Shown here in pieces: positions 28,573-37,487 of a DNA stretch of 64,000 bases. The notes under the pieces were generated by a model that worked only from the letters and a program-made list of their open reading frames with translations, was not told the DNA's origin and did no database searches. The stretch spans positions 62,001-126,000 of the forward strand of contig NZ_SLYW01000002.1 of assembly GCF_004343585.1 (NCBI RefSeq), read 5' to 3'. Within the stretch, counting starts at the first letter, position 1. Every line of letters begins with the position of its first letter. Position numbers and translations under genes: made by a program. The DNA comes from Neorhizobium sp. JUb45. GTDB taxonomy: Bacteria > Pseudomonadota > Alphaproteobacteria > Rhizobiales > Rhizobiaceae.

Positions 28573-29511
28573 ATGACCAGCATCATCACAAACACCTCGG
28601 CTATCGCCGCCCTGTCGACCCTCCGTTCGATCAACACCGACATGGAGACCACCCAGAGCCGCATTTCGTCGGGTTACGAAATCGAGACTGCCAAGGACAA
28701 CGCTGCCTACTGGTCGATCGCGACGACGATGCGTTCGGACAACAAGGCACTCTCCACCGTACAGGATGCTCTCGGCCTTGGCGCTGCCACGTCCGACGTT
28801 GCCTACACCGCTCTGGAATCCTCGATCGACGTCGTCGACGAAATCAAGGCCAAGATCACCGCTGCTTCCGAGCCGGGCGTTGACAAGGACAAAATCCAGA
28901 AGGAAATCACCCAGCTTCAGGACCAGCTGCGCTCGGTTGCCAAGTCGGCATCGTTCTCCGGCGAAAACTGGGTTTACCACGACGAAGTCAATGCTGCGGC
29001 AACCGAATCGATCGTCGGTTCGTTCAACCGCGACGCCCAGGGCAATGTCAGCCTGACCACGCTCGACTTCGACACCTCGAAGTCTTCGCTGATCCAGGTC
29101 GACTCGGCTGGTGCTGACGTCACCACTGTTGGCGGCGGTCTGCTGTCTTCCTACATCGAATACATCGATGCCGACGGCACCACGGCAACCACCGGCTTCT
29201 CGGTTCTGTCGCTCGACGTCAACACTGACGATCTGACCGAGGCGCTGAGCGCAATCGACACGGTTCTCCAGGACATGACGGACGCAGCCGCTGACGTTGG
29301 TTCGATCAACAGCCGTATCGACCTGCAGGCCACTTTCGTCGCCGACCTGATGGACTCCATCGAAACCGGCGTCGGCAAGCTGGTCGACGCGGACATGAAC
29401 GAGGAATCGACCCGCCTCAAGGCTCTGCAGACGCAGCAGCAGCTCGGCGTTCAGGCTCTGTCGATTGCCAACTCCGCTTCGCAGAACATCCTCACGCTGT
29501 TCCAGCAGTAA
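28573..29511 (+). CDS. flaB: Flagellin (second of three)
   Basis: 312 residues, nearly identical in length to and highly similar throughout to the first flagellin, with long stretches alike even at the DNA level. It has the same conserved ends (TLRSINTDMETTQSRISSG and NSASQNILTLFQQ). It differs mainly in the middle (HDEVNAAATES and YIEYIDADGTT). Own promoter region and terminator. The flaB name is by order only. Confidence 0.92.
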   Translation: MTSIITNTSAIAALSTLRSINTDMETTQSRISSGYEIETAKDNAAYWSIATTMRSDNKALSTVQDALGLGAATSDVAYTALESSIDVVDEIKAKITAASEPGVDKDKIQKEITQLQDQLRSVAKSASFSGENWVYHDEVNAAATESIVGSFNRDAQGNVSLTTLDFDTSKSSLIQVDSAGADVTTVGGGLLSSYIEYIDADGTTATTGFSVLSLDVNTDDLTEALSAIDTVLQDMTDAAADVGSINSRIDLQATFVADLMDSIETGVGKLVDADMNEESTRLKALQTQQQLGVQALSIANSASQNILTLFQQ

Positions 29512-29534
29512 GCTTCACAAATCTCGAAAATTCG

Positions 29535-29564
29535 AAAGGTCGCGCCAACAGCGCGGCCTTTTTT
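29535..29564 (+). terminator. Rho-independent terminator after the second flagellin gene
   Basis: AAGGTCGCGC, loop CAACA, GCGCGGCCTT, then TTTT. Confidence 0.9.
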
Positions 29565-29639
29565 CGTTGGTGTCTGAAGAGATATAGTGTCGGTTATCGG
29601 TTTTTTCTGTCGAAAGCGGCTTCGAAACTGGTCCGAAGC

Positions 29640-29654
29640 TTAACCCGGCCTTAA
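29640..29654 (+). promoter_or_regulatory. CtrA-type box 1 before third flagellin gene
   Basis: TTAACCCGGCCTTAA, a perfect match to the TTAA-N7-TTAA consensus bound by the cell-cycle regulator CtrA in alphaproteobacteria. Confidence 0.6.
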
Positions 29655-29678
29655 TCTAGGTTAAAAAACCGTATTGCA

Positions 29679-29697
29679 TTAACACCTCATTAACCAT
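29679..29697 (+). promoter_or_regulatory. CtrA-type box 2 before third flagellin gene
   Basis: TTAACACCTCATTAACCAT: both TTAA halves at the right spacing, with the second extended to TTAACCAT, the strongest form of the CtrA half-site. Confidence 0.65.
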
Positions 29698-29704
29698 ATC
29701 AGCG

Positions 29705-29719
29705 TTAACCGTACATTAA
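29705..29719 (+). promoter_or_regulatory. CtrA-type box 3 before third flagellin gene
   Basis: TTAACCGTACATTAA, a third perfect TTAA-N7-TTAA box, 115 bases before the start codon. Confidence 0.6.
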
Positions 29720-29782
29720 GAACGTACGGGCCGGTCAACAGGGCAAAATGTCTGACCGGTGAGCATGACGCTTCCGCACGTT

Positions 29783-29799
29783 GCCGGCACCGCTCCGGT
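29783..29799 (+). promoter_or_regulatory. Leader stem-loop of third flagellin gene
   Basis: GCCGG, seven-base loop, CCGGT, 35 bases before the ATG. The sequence after it (TATGTCCC) is also shared with the first flagellin leader. Confidence 0.4.
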
Positions 29800-29833
29800 A
29801 TGTCCCGTTATCCTCCAGGGGCATTTTCTCCAG

Positions 29834-30793
29834 ATGACCAGCATTCTTACCAATACCGGCGCCATGGCGGCGCTGCAGACCCTGCGTTCGATCAACTCCG
29901 ACATGGAGACGACGCAGAACCGGATTTCCTCGGGTTACCGGGTCGAAACCGCCGCAGACAACGCTGCCTACTGGTCGATTGCGACCACGATGCGGTCTGA
30001 CAATTCGGCTCTCTCCACCGTGGAAGATGCCCTCGGCCTCGGCGCTGCCAAGACGGATACCGCCTATACGGGTCTGGAATCCGCTATCGACGTCGTGACT
30101 GAAATCAAGTCGAAGATCACCGCTTCCCGCGAGCCGGGTGTCGACAAGACGAAGATCGACAAGGAGCTTTCGGAGCTCAAGAACCAGCTGTCCTCGATTG
30201 CCGAATCCGCCTCGTTCTCTGGTGAGAACTGGCTCTACAACACGGCAACGGCCGGTATGCCGACCAAGGAAATCGTCGCCTCGTTCAACCGTTCCACGGA
30301 TGGTTCGGTGTCGCTGACCACCTTGAATTACGACGCAGCAGAATCGGTCATGATCGATACGTCCAGCGCCGGCCGCGGCATCCTGACCAAGGACTGGACG
30401 ATCACGGATGAGACCGGCGCCACCATGGGGACCTACTTCCTCATCGATGCCGGTTCCACCGATCCGGCGACCGGTACCGAAATCAAGCTTGACGAAACCA
30501 CCACCGACACCGAAGTCGACGGCATGCTGAATGCGGTCGAACAGATGTTGCAGCAGCTGACGGATTCGGCCGCCAACCTCGGTGCGGTCAGCAGCCGTAT
30601 CGATCTGCAGACCACATTCGTCTCGACCCTGATGGATGTGATCGACAAGGGCGTGGGACGACTGGTCGATGCGGATATGGATGAAGAATCGACACGCCTG
30701 AAGGCACTGCAGACACAGCAGCAGCTCGGCATCCAGGCACTCTCGATCGCCAACACCAACGCCCAGAACATCCTTACGCTGTTCCAGCAGTAA
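29834..30793 (+). CDS. flaC: Flagellin (third of three)
   Basis: 319 residues with conserved flagellin ends (MTSILTNTGAMAALQTLRSI, QNRISSGYRVETAADNAAYW and NTNAQNILTLFQQ). The central part differs clearly from the other two, with a unique stretch around ATAGMPTKEIVASFNRSTDG. The start was set at 29834 where the family N-terminus begins. Its promoter differs too (CtrA-type boxes). The flaC name is by order only. Confidence 0.92.
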   Translation: MTSILTNTGAMAALQTLRSINSDMETTQNRISSGYRVETAADNAAYWSIATTMRSDNSALSTVEDALGLGAAKTDTAYTGLESAIDVVTEIKSKITASREPGVDKTKIDKELSELKNQLSSIAESASFSGENWLYNTATAGMPTKEIVASFNRSTDGSVSLTTLNYDAAESVMIDTSSAGRGILTKDWTITDETGATMGTYFLIDAGSTDPATGTEIKLDETTTDTEVDGMLNAVEQMLQQLTDSAANLGAVSSRIDLQTTFVSTLMDVIDKGVGRLVDADMDEESTRLKALQTQQQLGIQALSIANTNAQNILTLFQQ

Positions 30794-30807
30794 GCCATTG
30801 CCATATG

Positions 30808-30851
30808 CTGCAGCGCCATCCGCGCGTCATTTCAGACGCGTGGCGCTGCAG
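30808..30851 (+). terminator. Hairpin after the third flagellin gene
   Basis: CTGCAGCGCCA and TGGCGCTGCAG enclose a second stem CGCGTC/GACGCG with a one-sided bulge. Strong structure 12 bases after the stop, without an immediate U-tract; T-rich sequence starts at ~30870. Confidence 0.6.
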
Positions 30852-30921
30852 GGGAGGCGGCCGGCTTCCCATTTTTCTTTTCCTTGTTTTATCGCCGAGC
30901 CCCGGTCATCGGCAACGGCGA

Positions 30922-30957
30922 TGCTGGACCGCGCTTTTGCCCTGTCGCGGTCCAGCA
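30922..30957 (+). other. Second strong hairpin downstream of the third flagellin gene
   Basis: TGCTGGACCGCG, 12-base loop, CGCGGTCCAGCA: a perfect 12-bp stem. It may be a second terminator, or part of the leader of the next operon. Confidence 0.4.
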
Positions 30958-31148
30958 CCTTCATTTTCGCACAAGTTTGACCGCTTAGGTTTGCCGCAAA
31001 TGTTACCTGCAGGAGGCTTGTTTGCCACTTGTCAGTAATCCGCTCTTAATCGGGACAGCGCAATGATTGCAGTGGCGAATTCCCGGTCTCACCTCGCATG
31101 CGCATGCGGTTGGACCGGATATCAGGGCAAAGTTCACGGAGTACACGC

Positions 31149-31793
31149 ATGAGCGCGTCGATCGCCCGTTACCTCAAGGATTTTGGTGAGCCGCAGCCGG
31201 CTCCCGCCATGCTGACACCCGAATTCGATCTCGGCGGCATGAGTGATGATTTCGACTTTCCCGCCGTCGAGGAAGAACCGGCAGTGGATGTCGCGGCCGA
31301 GCGTGCCGAGGCGCATGCCGAGGGGTTCGAGGCTGCCCACGCCGAGGTCATGCAGAAATGGGCAGATGACAAGCAGGCTCTCGAGGCCGCTCATGCCGCC
31401 GAGATTGCAGCCCTGCGCGAACGTTACGAGACACAGGCTGCCGAGAAGATCGAGGCAGGCCTGAATACCATTGCCGCACGGCTTGCCGCGGCGATCGGTG
31501 AACAGACGGCCGGTGCACTTGTGCCATTCCTCGAAGAATCGCTGGCCAACAAGGCCGTAGACGAACTGGCGGATCTCATCCGCAAGGCCATGTTCGATGG
31601 CGACATCGGTACGATCACCGTGTCCGGGCCGGGCGAAATGTATGAAAAACTGAAAACGGCGCTCGGTTCCGATGCGCCGGTTCTGCGTCATGTCGAAGCC
31701 GATGATCTCGATCTCTCGGTCGATATCGATGGCAGCGTACTCGTCACCCGGCTGTCTGCCTGGGCGGCGAGCCTGAGAAAGGTGCTCGGATGA
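31149..31793 (+). CDS. FliH-like flagellar export ATPase regulator
   Basis: 214 residues with FliH-like architecture: an acidic N-terminus, an Ala/Glu-rich coiled coil at ~55-105 ([24 protein letters not shown]), and a C-terminal V-ATPase-E-like domain ending [28 protein letters not shown] sequence. FliH holds FliI and couples it to the export gate, and no other fliH is visible in the cluster. The ATG at 31149 has GGAG upstream; earlier in-frame ATGs lack it. It overlaps the motB start. Confidence 0.7.
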   Translation: MSASIARYLKDFGEPQPAPAMLTPEFDLGGMSDDFDFPAVEEEPAVDVAAERAEAHAEGFEAAHAEVMQKWADDKQALEAAHAAEIAALRERYETQAAEKIEAGLNTIAARLAAAIGEQTAGALVPFLEESLANKAVDELADLIRKAMFDGDIGTITVSGPGEMYEKLKTALGSDAPVLRHVEADDLDLSVDIDGSVLVTRLSAWAASLRKVLG

Positions 31794-33100
31794 GCGACAA
31801 TCACCACCACGGCAAGAACGAGATCATCGTCGTCAAGAAGCACAGCGGTGGCCACGATGCCCACCACGGCGGTGCGTGGAAGATCGCCTATGCGGACTTC
31901 ATGACGGCAATGATGGCTTTCTTCCTGGTCATGTGGCTCGTCAACGCTGCCAACGAGGAAACCAAGGCTTCGGTCGCCAGCTATTTCAATCCGATCAAGC
32001 TGTCCGACGAGACCCCGGCCAAGAAGGGGCTTGAAAAGCCCGTCGATACGTCGGAAGGCCAGGAAAAGAAGGACCGTTCGCAGGTCAAGGCCGACGAGGG
32101 GCATACTGTCGGCTCCGCCGCGGCGACCGGCGAAGACCTGACCTCCAGCGCCGGTGACCAGCAGAATTATTCGGAAGCCGATTTCTTCGAAAACCCGTAT
32201 TCCGTTCTGGCCGAGATCGCCCAGGAAGTCGGACAGCAGGCCAATGTAAGCGCCAAGGGCGAGGGCGGTGCATCGACCTCCGGTCCCGCGACCGGCGCCG
32301 ATGGCGGCGAAGCCTATCGTGATCCCTTCGATCCGGATTTCTGGACCAAGCAGATCCAGGTGATCCGCGCCGAAGGCACCGAGACCAAGAGCGAGGCCGC
32401 CGCAAAAACCGAGGCTGAAAAGGCCGCCGAGGCGCAGTTGCACCAGCAGCAGGCCAGCGCGGAGCCGGTCGATCCGTCGAAGCCCGTCGAAATGCTGCCG
32501 GAAACGCCGAAGGCACCGCAGACGCAGGCCAAGGACCAGTCGGCAGACCAGATTGCCACTGTTGTTCCGCAGCCGCGCCCCGATCCTTCGCAGGTGAAGC
32601 AGGATGCTGCCGAGCCGCAGGCAAGCGCCGAGGAGAAGAAGCAGGCGGAAGAATTGCGTGAAGCCATCGAGCAGCAGATCGCCGGCATTTCCGGCCGTCT
32701 TGCCGAAGGCCTCGAAGTGACACCGTCCGAAGGCGGATTGCTGGTGACGATTTCCGACCAGAACAACACGCCGATGTTCAATCTGTCATCTGCCGTGCCG
32801 CGCCGCGAAATGGTTCTGGCTATGGAAAAGATCGGCCAGATCCTCAAGGATCGCAAGGGTGACGTCGTCATCCGCGGTCATACCGACGGCCGACCGTTCA
32901 CAACCGAAGGCAATGACAACTGGCGCCTGTCGTCGGCGCGTGCGCACAGCGCCTATTTCATGCTGGTCAAGGGTGGACTTGAGGAAGATCGCGTCAAGCA
33001 GATCTCCGGTTTCGCCGATCGTCGCCTGCAGGTGCCGGATGATCCGTTCGCGGATTCCAACCGTCGTATCGAGATCCTTCTCGAAGCAGCCAAGGGGTAA
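31790..33100 (+). CDS. motB: Flagellar motor stator protein MotB
   Basis: 436-residue stator subunit anchoring the proton channel to peptidoglycan. The basic N-terminus with IIVVKK, then [24 protein letters not shown] (~32-55), carries the proton-accepting Asp in the YADFMTAMM helix. A long charged linker (~60-280) is followed by the OmpA-like domain ([12 protein letters not shown] near 363, NWRLSSARA and NRRIEILL). Longer than enteric MotB, as in rhizobia. Followed directly by motC. Confidence 0.96.
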   Translation: MSDNHHHGKNEIIVVKKHSGGHDAHHGGAWKIAYADFMTAMMAFFLVMWLVNAANEETKASVASYFNPIKLSDETPAKKGLEKPVDTSEGQEKKDRSQVKADEGHTVGSAAATGEDLTSSAGDQQNYSEADFFENPYSVLAEIAQEVGQQANVSAKGEGGASTSGPATGADGGEAYRDPFDPDFWTKQIQVIRAEGTETKSEAAAKTEAEKAAEAQLHQQQASAEPVDPSKPVEMLPETPKAPQTQAKDQSADQIATVVPQPRPDPSQVKQDAAEPQASAEEKKQAEELREAIEQQIAGISGRLAEGLEVTPSEGGLLVTISDQNNTPMFNLSSAVPRREMVLAMEKIGQILKDRKGDVVIRGHTDGRPFTTEGNDNWRLSSARAHSAYFMLVKGGLEEDRVKQISGFADRRLQVPDDPFADSNRRIEILLEAAKG

Positions 33101-33102
33101 TC

Positions 33103-34407
33103 ATGGCGCGCCTTCCGCATCGTCTTTTATGGCTGGCTTCGGTCGCCTTTGCAGCGGTATCGCTGCAAAGCGCTTCCGCGCAGCAGGAAGGCGAAAACCT
33201 TGCTCCATACCAGATGCTGCGGTCGCTCCAGTTCGTGCAGGATACGGTCGTTACCGGCGATCATTCCGCCGGCGAGATGCAGCGTTACATGATCGGGGCG
33301 ATCGACAAGCGTCTGCGTTCGGTCGATCCATCCGTCTATTCCGATCCACGCAATGTCGATGCGGCGCTGATCTATGCGATGAGCGGCGGCAATCCGTCGA
33401 CACTCGAATACCTCGTCTCCCGAGATGTTGCCGGCAATTTCGACAACCGTGTTTCCGATGTCCTGCGCAAATATCTGGCCGGTCAGGGCATGCTGGTGGC
33501 CAATTCTCTGAAGGCCATGGTGCCGGAATACAGGAACGAACGGATCGGTCCCTACCTGGCGCTGGTGGCTGGCAATGTCGCCATCACCAACACGCCGCTC
33601 GAAGCGCTTGAACTTTACGACTGGGCGCGTTTGACGGCGCCCGGCACGATCGTGGAGGAGGCGGCCCTGCGCCGTTCCGTCTCGATCGCCGTCGAGGCCG
33701 ATATGGTCGACAAGGGGCTGGCCTATTCGCGCAAATATGCGCGGCGTTATGTTCATTCGCCTTATGCCAGTCAGTTCGCCGATCTTTTCGTGCTTCTGGT
33801 GGTGCGCCATTACGGTAAGGAAATTGCCGCGCCCGATATCGAAGGCACGCTTGCCTTCATGGATGCCGATCGCCAGCGCGAAGTCTATCTGCGCATCGCG
33901 CGTCAGGCGGCGATTGCCGGCAAGAACGATCTGGCCCGTTATGCATCCGAACAGGCAACCGGCATCAAGGGCGGCGCGGACGACCGTAACGCCGAACAGC
34001 TGGCCCGCCTTTATGGTGGCATGGCCGATATTCCGAGCGACAAGGTCGGTGATGCGATGAAAGCGATCACCGATCTGCCGGAGGAGACCTTGTCTCCGGC
34101 GGATCAGGCGTTGCGGGCGGCGGCACAGGCCATCGCCGATGCGGTGGTTCGTCCTCCTGTCGCAGCGAATGTCAGCGCCGAAAGCCTGGAGCAAGACACA
34201 GGCGTCAATGTCGTGCCAACACAAGACTCGGTCCCCAAAACCGCGTCATCCGCCAATGATGTGAGCGGATCAGGCTCTGCCCCCGGTGCAACACCGGCAG
34301 GTAACGCGACGAAGTACGATGCCGACTTCCAGACCTATGTCGATAGGGGCCGTTCGACACTGACTGCGATCGACGATCTGCTGAAGGAAGAAGGTACTTT
34401 GCAATGA
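33103..34407 (+). CDS. motC: Periplasmic motility protein MotC
   Basis: 434 residues with a signal peptide (LLWLASVAFAAVSLQSASA) and a helical periplasmic body (PYQMLRSLQFVQDTVVTGDHSAGEMQRYM). MotC is specific to rhizobial flagella, where it is reported to bind MotB and affect motor speed or gating; MotE is its chaperone. The position between motB and fliK is conserved. Its stop overlaps the fliK start. Confidence 0.92.
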   Translation: MARLPHRLLWLASVAFAAVSLQSASAQQEGENLAPYQMLRSLQFVQDTVVTGDHSAGEMQRYMIGAIDKRLRSVDPSVYSDPRNVDAALIYAMSGGNPSTLEYLVSRDVAGNFDNRVSDVLRKYLAGQGMLVANSLKAMVPEYRNERIGPYLALVAGNVAITNTPLEALELYDWARLTAPGTIVEEAALRRSVSIAVEADMVDKGLAYSRKYARRYVHSPYASQFADLFVLLVVRHYGKEIAAPDIEGTLAFMDADRQREVYLRIARQAAIAGKNDLARYASEQATGIKGGADDRNAEQLARLYGGMADIPSDKVGDAMKAITDLPEETLSPADQALRAAAQAIADAVVRPPVAANVSAESLEQDTGVNVVPTQDSVPKTASSANDVSGSGSAPGATPAGNATKYDADFQTYVDRGRSTLTAIDDLLKEEGTLQ

Positions 34408-35855
34408 TCAATGCTGAGGTGACGGCAAGGACCGGTGCGTCTGACGCGACCGGTGCGGTGAGAGGCTTTGCCGGAAAACAGGGCAGCGAAGGCGAAAAGA
34501 GCGGATTTTCCGATGCGCTCTCCAACGTCGGCGGCGGCTCCCGCAAGCATGATGACAGCGCTTCCAAAAGCGAGGCTGAAACGCCGGAAAATCTGGCGGA
34601 AGGCGCGGAAGGGACTGAGGATACGGTTCCATCCAAGGGGAATGACGTACTGGACCTGACGGCCCGCGTCCTCTTCGGCAAAACGGTAGAGACCGGGCGC
34701 GGCTCCACATCCGTCAAGGACGTTCTTGGCGAGAGCAAGACGGCTGCGCAGACGACGGACGGCAAGGATGCCGCCGCAATCTTCGTGGACGCCAAGCCTG
34801 CCAAGGTCGATGCCACAACCTCTTCCAAAACCACCAAGGCGAAGGCCGCCGAAGACACCGAATCGAAAACCGATGAAAAAGTGTCCGACACCGATGATAC
34901 TGTTGCCGCAGGCAATGAGACGGGCCTGAGCGAGGTTCTCTCGCTTCTGGCCGGCGGAGCGGCTGTCGAAACCGTTGCAAACACCACTCCACGCCAGACT
35001 GGTCAGGTGCGTGAACGCGGGGAAACGCGTGGCGACAAGACAGTTGGATCGGCCACGGAAGGGCGTTCAGCACAGGCATCCTCGGCGTCCAAGGCTTCCG
35101 ATGAACTCGAAATGCCTACGGATAGCGATGCTGCCCTTGTGGACGAGCGTACGTTCCGGCTTTCGTCCGGGCGCGGAACCGGCCAGAGCGTCGATATGAA
35201 GATCGGCACCGATGAGCAGGGCAAGGTCGGCTTCGAGGCGAAGGCTGCCGGAAACGGCAATGCCGAAAACGTCGTCGTGCTCGATTCGCGTCGTTTTCTC
35301 GGTTTCGGCCAGAGCGCCAATGGCGCGGCTTTGACCGCCGCCATGTCCGACGACAAGACTTGGGCCGCCGCGATGAGTTCCGGCGCCTCGCTGGGCGATC
35401 CGCTGGCATCCAGCACCAGCAATGTCGTCAATACACTCAAGCTGCAGCTCAACCCGCATGACCTCGGCTCCGTCACGGCCACGTTGCGGCTGACAGGCGA
35501 AACACTCAGTGTTCATCTGACGGTCGAGAACCACGCCGCTCATCGGGCCCTCAGCGACGACAGTTCCGGCATGATCGAGGCTTTGCGCTCGCAGGGCTTC
35601 TCCGTCGATCAGGTCACCATCAGCGTGGCATCCACCACCCAGTCGGATACGTCCGGCCAGCAGCAACAGCAGTCCGGCCAGTCGGCACAGCAGCAGGCGG
35701 CCGCGAATGAAGGACGTCAGGGCAATGGTGCTGCACGCGAGCAGAACCAGGCCAATGGTCAGTCCACGACAGGCGAAAGCGCAAGAGGCACGAATGAACC
35801 GGTATCCGACACTGTCGCTGCTGGCAACGCTCGCCCTGATCAGCTCTACCTCTGA
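34404..35855 (+). CDS. fliK: Flagellar hook-length control protein FliK (formerly MotD)
   Basis: 483 residues. The N-terminal ~300 are low-complexity and charged, as expected for the molecular ruler. The C-terminal Flg_hook domain lies at ~345-415 (NTLKLQLNPHDLGSVTATLRL, then MIEALRSQGFSVDQVTISV). A Q/S/G-rich tail follows. In Ensifer this gene was first named motD and later recognised as fliK. Its 3' end overlaps the transglycosylase gene by 62 bases in another frame. Confidence 0.9.
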   Translation: MINAEVTARTGASDATGAVRGFAGKQGSEGEKSGFSDALSNVGGGSRKHDDSASKSEAETPENLAEGAEGTEDTVPSKGNDVLDLTARVLFGKTVETGRGSTSVKDVLGESKTAAQTTDGKDAAAIFVDAKPAKVDATTSSKTTKAKAAEDTESKTDEKVSDTDDTVAAGNETGLSEVLSLLAGGAAVETVANTTPRQTGQVRERGETRGDKTVGSATEGRSAQASSASKASDELEMPTDSDAALVDERTFRLSSGRGTGQSVDMKIGTDEQGKVGFEAKAAGNGNAENVVVLDSRRFLGFGQSANGAALTAAMSDDKTWAAAMSSGASLGDPLASSTSNVVNTLKLQLNPHDLGSVTATLRLTGETLSVHLTVENHAAHRALSDDSSGMIEALRSQGFSVDQVTISVASTTQSDTSGQQQQQSGQSAQQQAAANEGRQGNGAAREQNQANGQSTTGESARGTNEPVSDTVAAGNARPDQLYL

Positions 35856-36477
35856 CGCGCCAAAGGCGGCTGGTCTCTTCTCCACGCCGGCACCATCGGC
35901 GCAGGCTGTTGCACCGGTCCCCGCGGCCATCCAGCCCCCCTCGGTCACCCGGCCCAAGGTCAGTGCGCAACCGCCTGCCGCCGGCTCAGGGGTCTGTGAG
36001 GCGGTGATCCAGGCTGCTGCCGCCAAATACGGCATACCGGAAGGTATTCTCTATTCTGTCGGGCTGACGGAAACCGGGCGCAAGGGAAGCCTTTATCCCT
36101 ACGCCATGAACATCGAGGGCAAGGCATTTTTCCCGCCAAGCCAGCAGGAGGCGATGCAGAAGTTCCGGGAGGCGCGCAGTGAGGGCAAGAAGCTGATCGA
36201 CATCGGCTGCATGCAGATCAATCACCATTTCCATGGCGAAAATTTTGCGTCGGCAGAGCAGATGTTCGATCCTCGCCTCAATGTCGAGTATGCCGCGAAG
36301 TTTCTCAGCAACCTTCATAACCGCCACGAGACCTGGACGATGGCGGTAGCAAGATACCACGCCGGACCCAATAACGACCCCGCCCAGAAGCGCTATGTCT
36401 GCCGCGTCATCTCCAATCTGGTTGCAACCGGCTATGGTAGCTGGACCGGAACAGCCTCTCAATTTTGCCGTGGATGA
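35794..36477 (+). CDS. Lytic transglycosylase-like protein of the flagellar operon
   Basis: 227 residues: an N-terminal signal peptide, a proline/alanine linker, then an SLT-type domain from ~65 (AAAKYGIPEGILYSVGLTETGR, with the catalytic-type Glu in LTETG; then IDIGCMQINHHFHG and VARYHAGPN). It probably opens peptidoglycan for rod assembly in the periplasm. The ATG at 35794 has AGAGG upstream and lies inside fliK. Alphaproteobacterial FlgJ lacks a muramidase domain, and this protein may supply it, like SltF of Rhodobacter (Cereibacter). Confidence 0.85.
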   Translation: MNRYPTLSLLATLALISSTSDAPKAAGLFSTPAPSAQAVAPVPAAIQPPSVTRPKVSAQPPAAGSGVCEAVIQAAAAKYGIPEGILYSVGLTETGRKGSLYPYAMNIEGKAFFPPSQQEAMQKFREARSEGKKLIDIGCMQINHHFHGENFASAEQMFDPRLNVEYAAKFLSNLHNRHETWTMAVARYHAGPNNDPAQKRYVCRVISNLVATGYGSWTGTASQFCRG

Positions 36478-36757
36478 CTATTCTCGGTTGATTGACCGTT
36501 GTCGATTTCGAGCGGTTGGTAACGATGTTCACGTTTTGGCCCCTGTACCTCTCGCAAGGCTAAATTTAGGCATCGTTAACTTTTTCCACTGAAAATTTGT
36601 ATCGACCTTTGATGGACCCACTACATCTAGTGCAAATCGCGTGGCCGATCTTAATCAACTATTAAATTCTATGGTTAATTTTACCCAGTTGTTCGGGATT
36701 CGCTCGATTCGTACTCATGGCTCATCGAGGTGCCACAAGTGATTCGGAGGCGGACGA
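36478..36757 (+). promoter_or_regulatory. Promoter region of rem
   Basis: 280 AT-rich bases before rem, with a TTAA-N7-TTAA box at 36651-36665 and an inverted TTAACCAT half-site at 36671-36678, about 80-105 bases before the start codon. VisN/VisR, the known activators of rem, should also act here. Confidence 0.6.
36651..36665 (+). promoter_or_regulatory. CtrA-type box before rem
   Basis: TTAATCAACTATTAA, a perfect TTAA-N7-TTAA match, followed at 36671 by ATGGTTAA (inverted TTAACCAT). Confidence 0.6.
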
Positions 36758-37429
36758 ATGATCGTAGTGGTTGATGAACGTGAACTGGTGAAAGAGGGAT
36801 ACACATCCCTGTTTGGACGTGAGGGCGTGCCCTCTACTGGGTTTGATCCCAGCGAGTTCGGTGAGTGGGTCAACACAGCAGCGGATACCGACATTGCGGC
36901 GGTGGAAGCATTTTTGATTGGACAGAGCGATCGTGCTCTCGAACTGCCGCGGGCCATCCGCGATCGTTCGCAGGCTCCGGTGATCGCGGTTAGCGACCAG
37001 CATTCGCTGGAAGCAACACTTGCGTTGTTCGACAGCGGCGTCGACGACGTGGTGCGCAAACCTGTCCATCCCCGCGAGATCTTGGCTCGCGCAGCGGCGA
37101 TCCGTCGCCGTCTGAAGGCACTGTCCACCCATACGGATGTCGGCGCGATCCGCGTCTTCTCCGATGGTCGTGATCCGGAAATCAACGGCGAAATTTTTGC
37201 CTTGCCGCGCCGCGAGCGCCGCATTCTGGAATATTTGATTGCCAACCGTGGCCGTCGCGTTTCGAAGACCCAGATCTTCAACGCCATCTACGGCATCTTC
37301 GACGAAGAGGTCGAAGAGAACGTCGTGGAAAGCCATATCAGCAAGCTTCGCAAGAAGCTTCGCAAGAAGCTCGGCTTCGATCCTGTCGATTCCAAGCGCT
37401 TCCTGGGCTATTGCATCGACTGGAACTAA
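36758..37429 (+). CDS. rem: OmpR-type motility activator Rem
   Basis: 223 residues. A receiver-like N-terminus ([18 protein letters not shown]) is followed by a C-terminal winged-helix domain ([33 protein letters not shown], then [13 protein letters not shown]). Rem is the VisNR-dependent activator of the later flagellar genes in rhizobia. The expected phospho-acceptor aspartate position reads AAVEAFLIG, so the domain probably works without phosphorylation; the KPVHP lysine is kept. The gene ends at a clear terminator. Confidence 0.92.
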   Translation: MIVVVDERELVKEGYTSLFGREGVPSTGFDPSEFGEWVNTAADTDIAAVEAFLIGQSDRALELPRAIRDRSQAPVIAVSDQHSLEATLALFDSGVDDVVRKPVHPREILARAAAIRRRLKALSTHTDVGAIRVFSDGRDPEINGEIFALPRRERRILEYLIANRGRRVSKTQIFNAIYGIFDEEVEENVVESHISKLRKKLRKKLGFDPVDSKRFLGYCIDWN

Positions 37430-37449
37430 CTATCAGATTTATTTAGAAA

Positions 37450-37487
37450 AAAAGGCCGGTGTCCGAAAATGGAGACCGGCCTTTTTC
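37450..37487 (+). terminator. Rho-independent terminator after rem
   Basis: AAAGGCCGGTGTCC and GGAGACCGGCCTTTTT form a stem with A-rich upstream and T-rich downstream flanks. Confidence 0.9.

Larger units (their letters stand above)
29512..29833 (+). promoter_or_regulatory. Intergenic region before the third flagellin gene
   Basis: 322 bases: the flaB terminator, then an AT-rich promoter with three TTAA-N7-TTAA boxes (29640-29654, 29679-29693, 29705-29719), then a leader with a stem-loop and the CCGGTATGTCCC string. The in-frame upstream start at 29759 is rejected because the flagellin N-terminus begins at 29834. Confidence 0.6.
30794..31148 (+). promoter_or_regulatory. Intergenic region between flaC and the fliH-like gene
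   Basis: 355 bases. It contains the two hairpins listed separately, then ~190 bases that should hold the promoter of the fliH-like-motB-motC-fliK operon. I see no coding frame with a convincing start in it and no TTAA-N7-TTAA box. Confidence 0.5.

Noticed and set aside
29759..29833. 25-residue extension of the third flagellin
   Set aside because: Other flagellins begin at the equivalent of 29834, and the extension covers the leader stem-loop.
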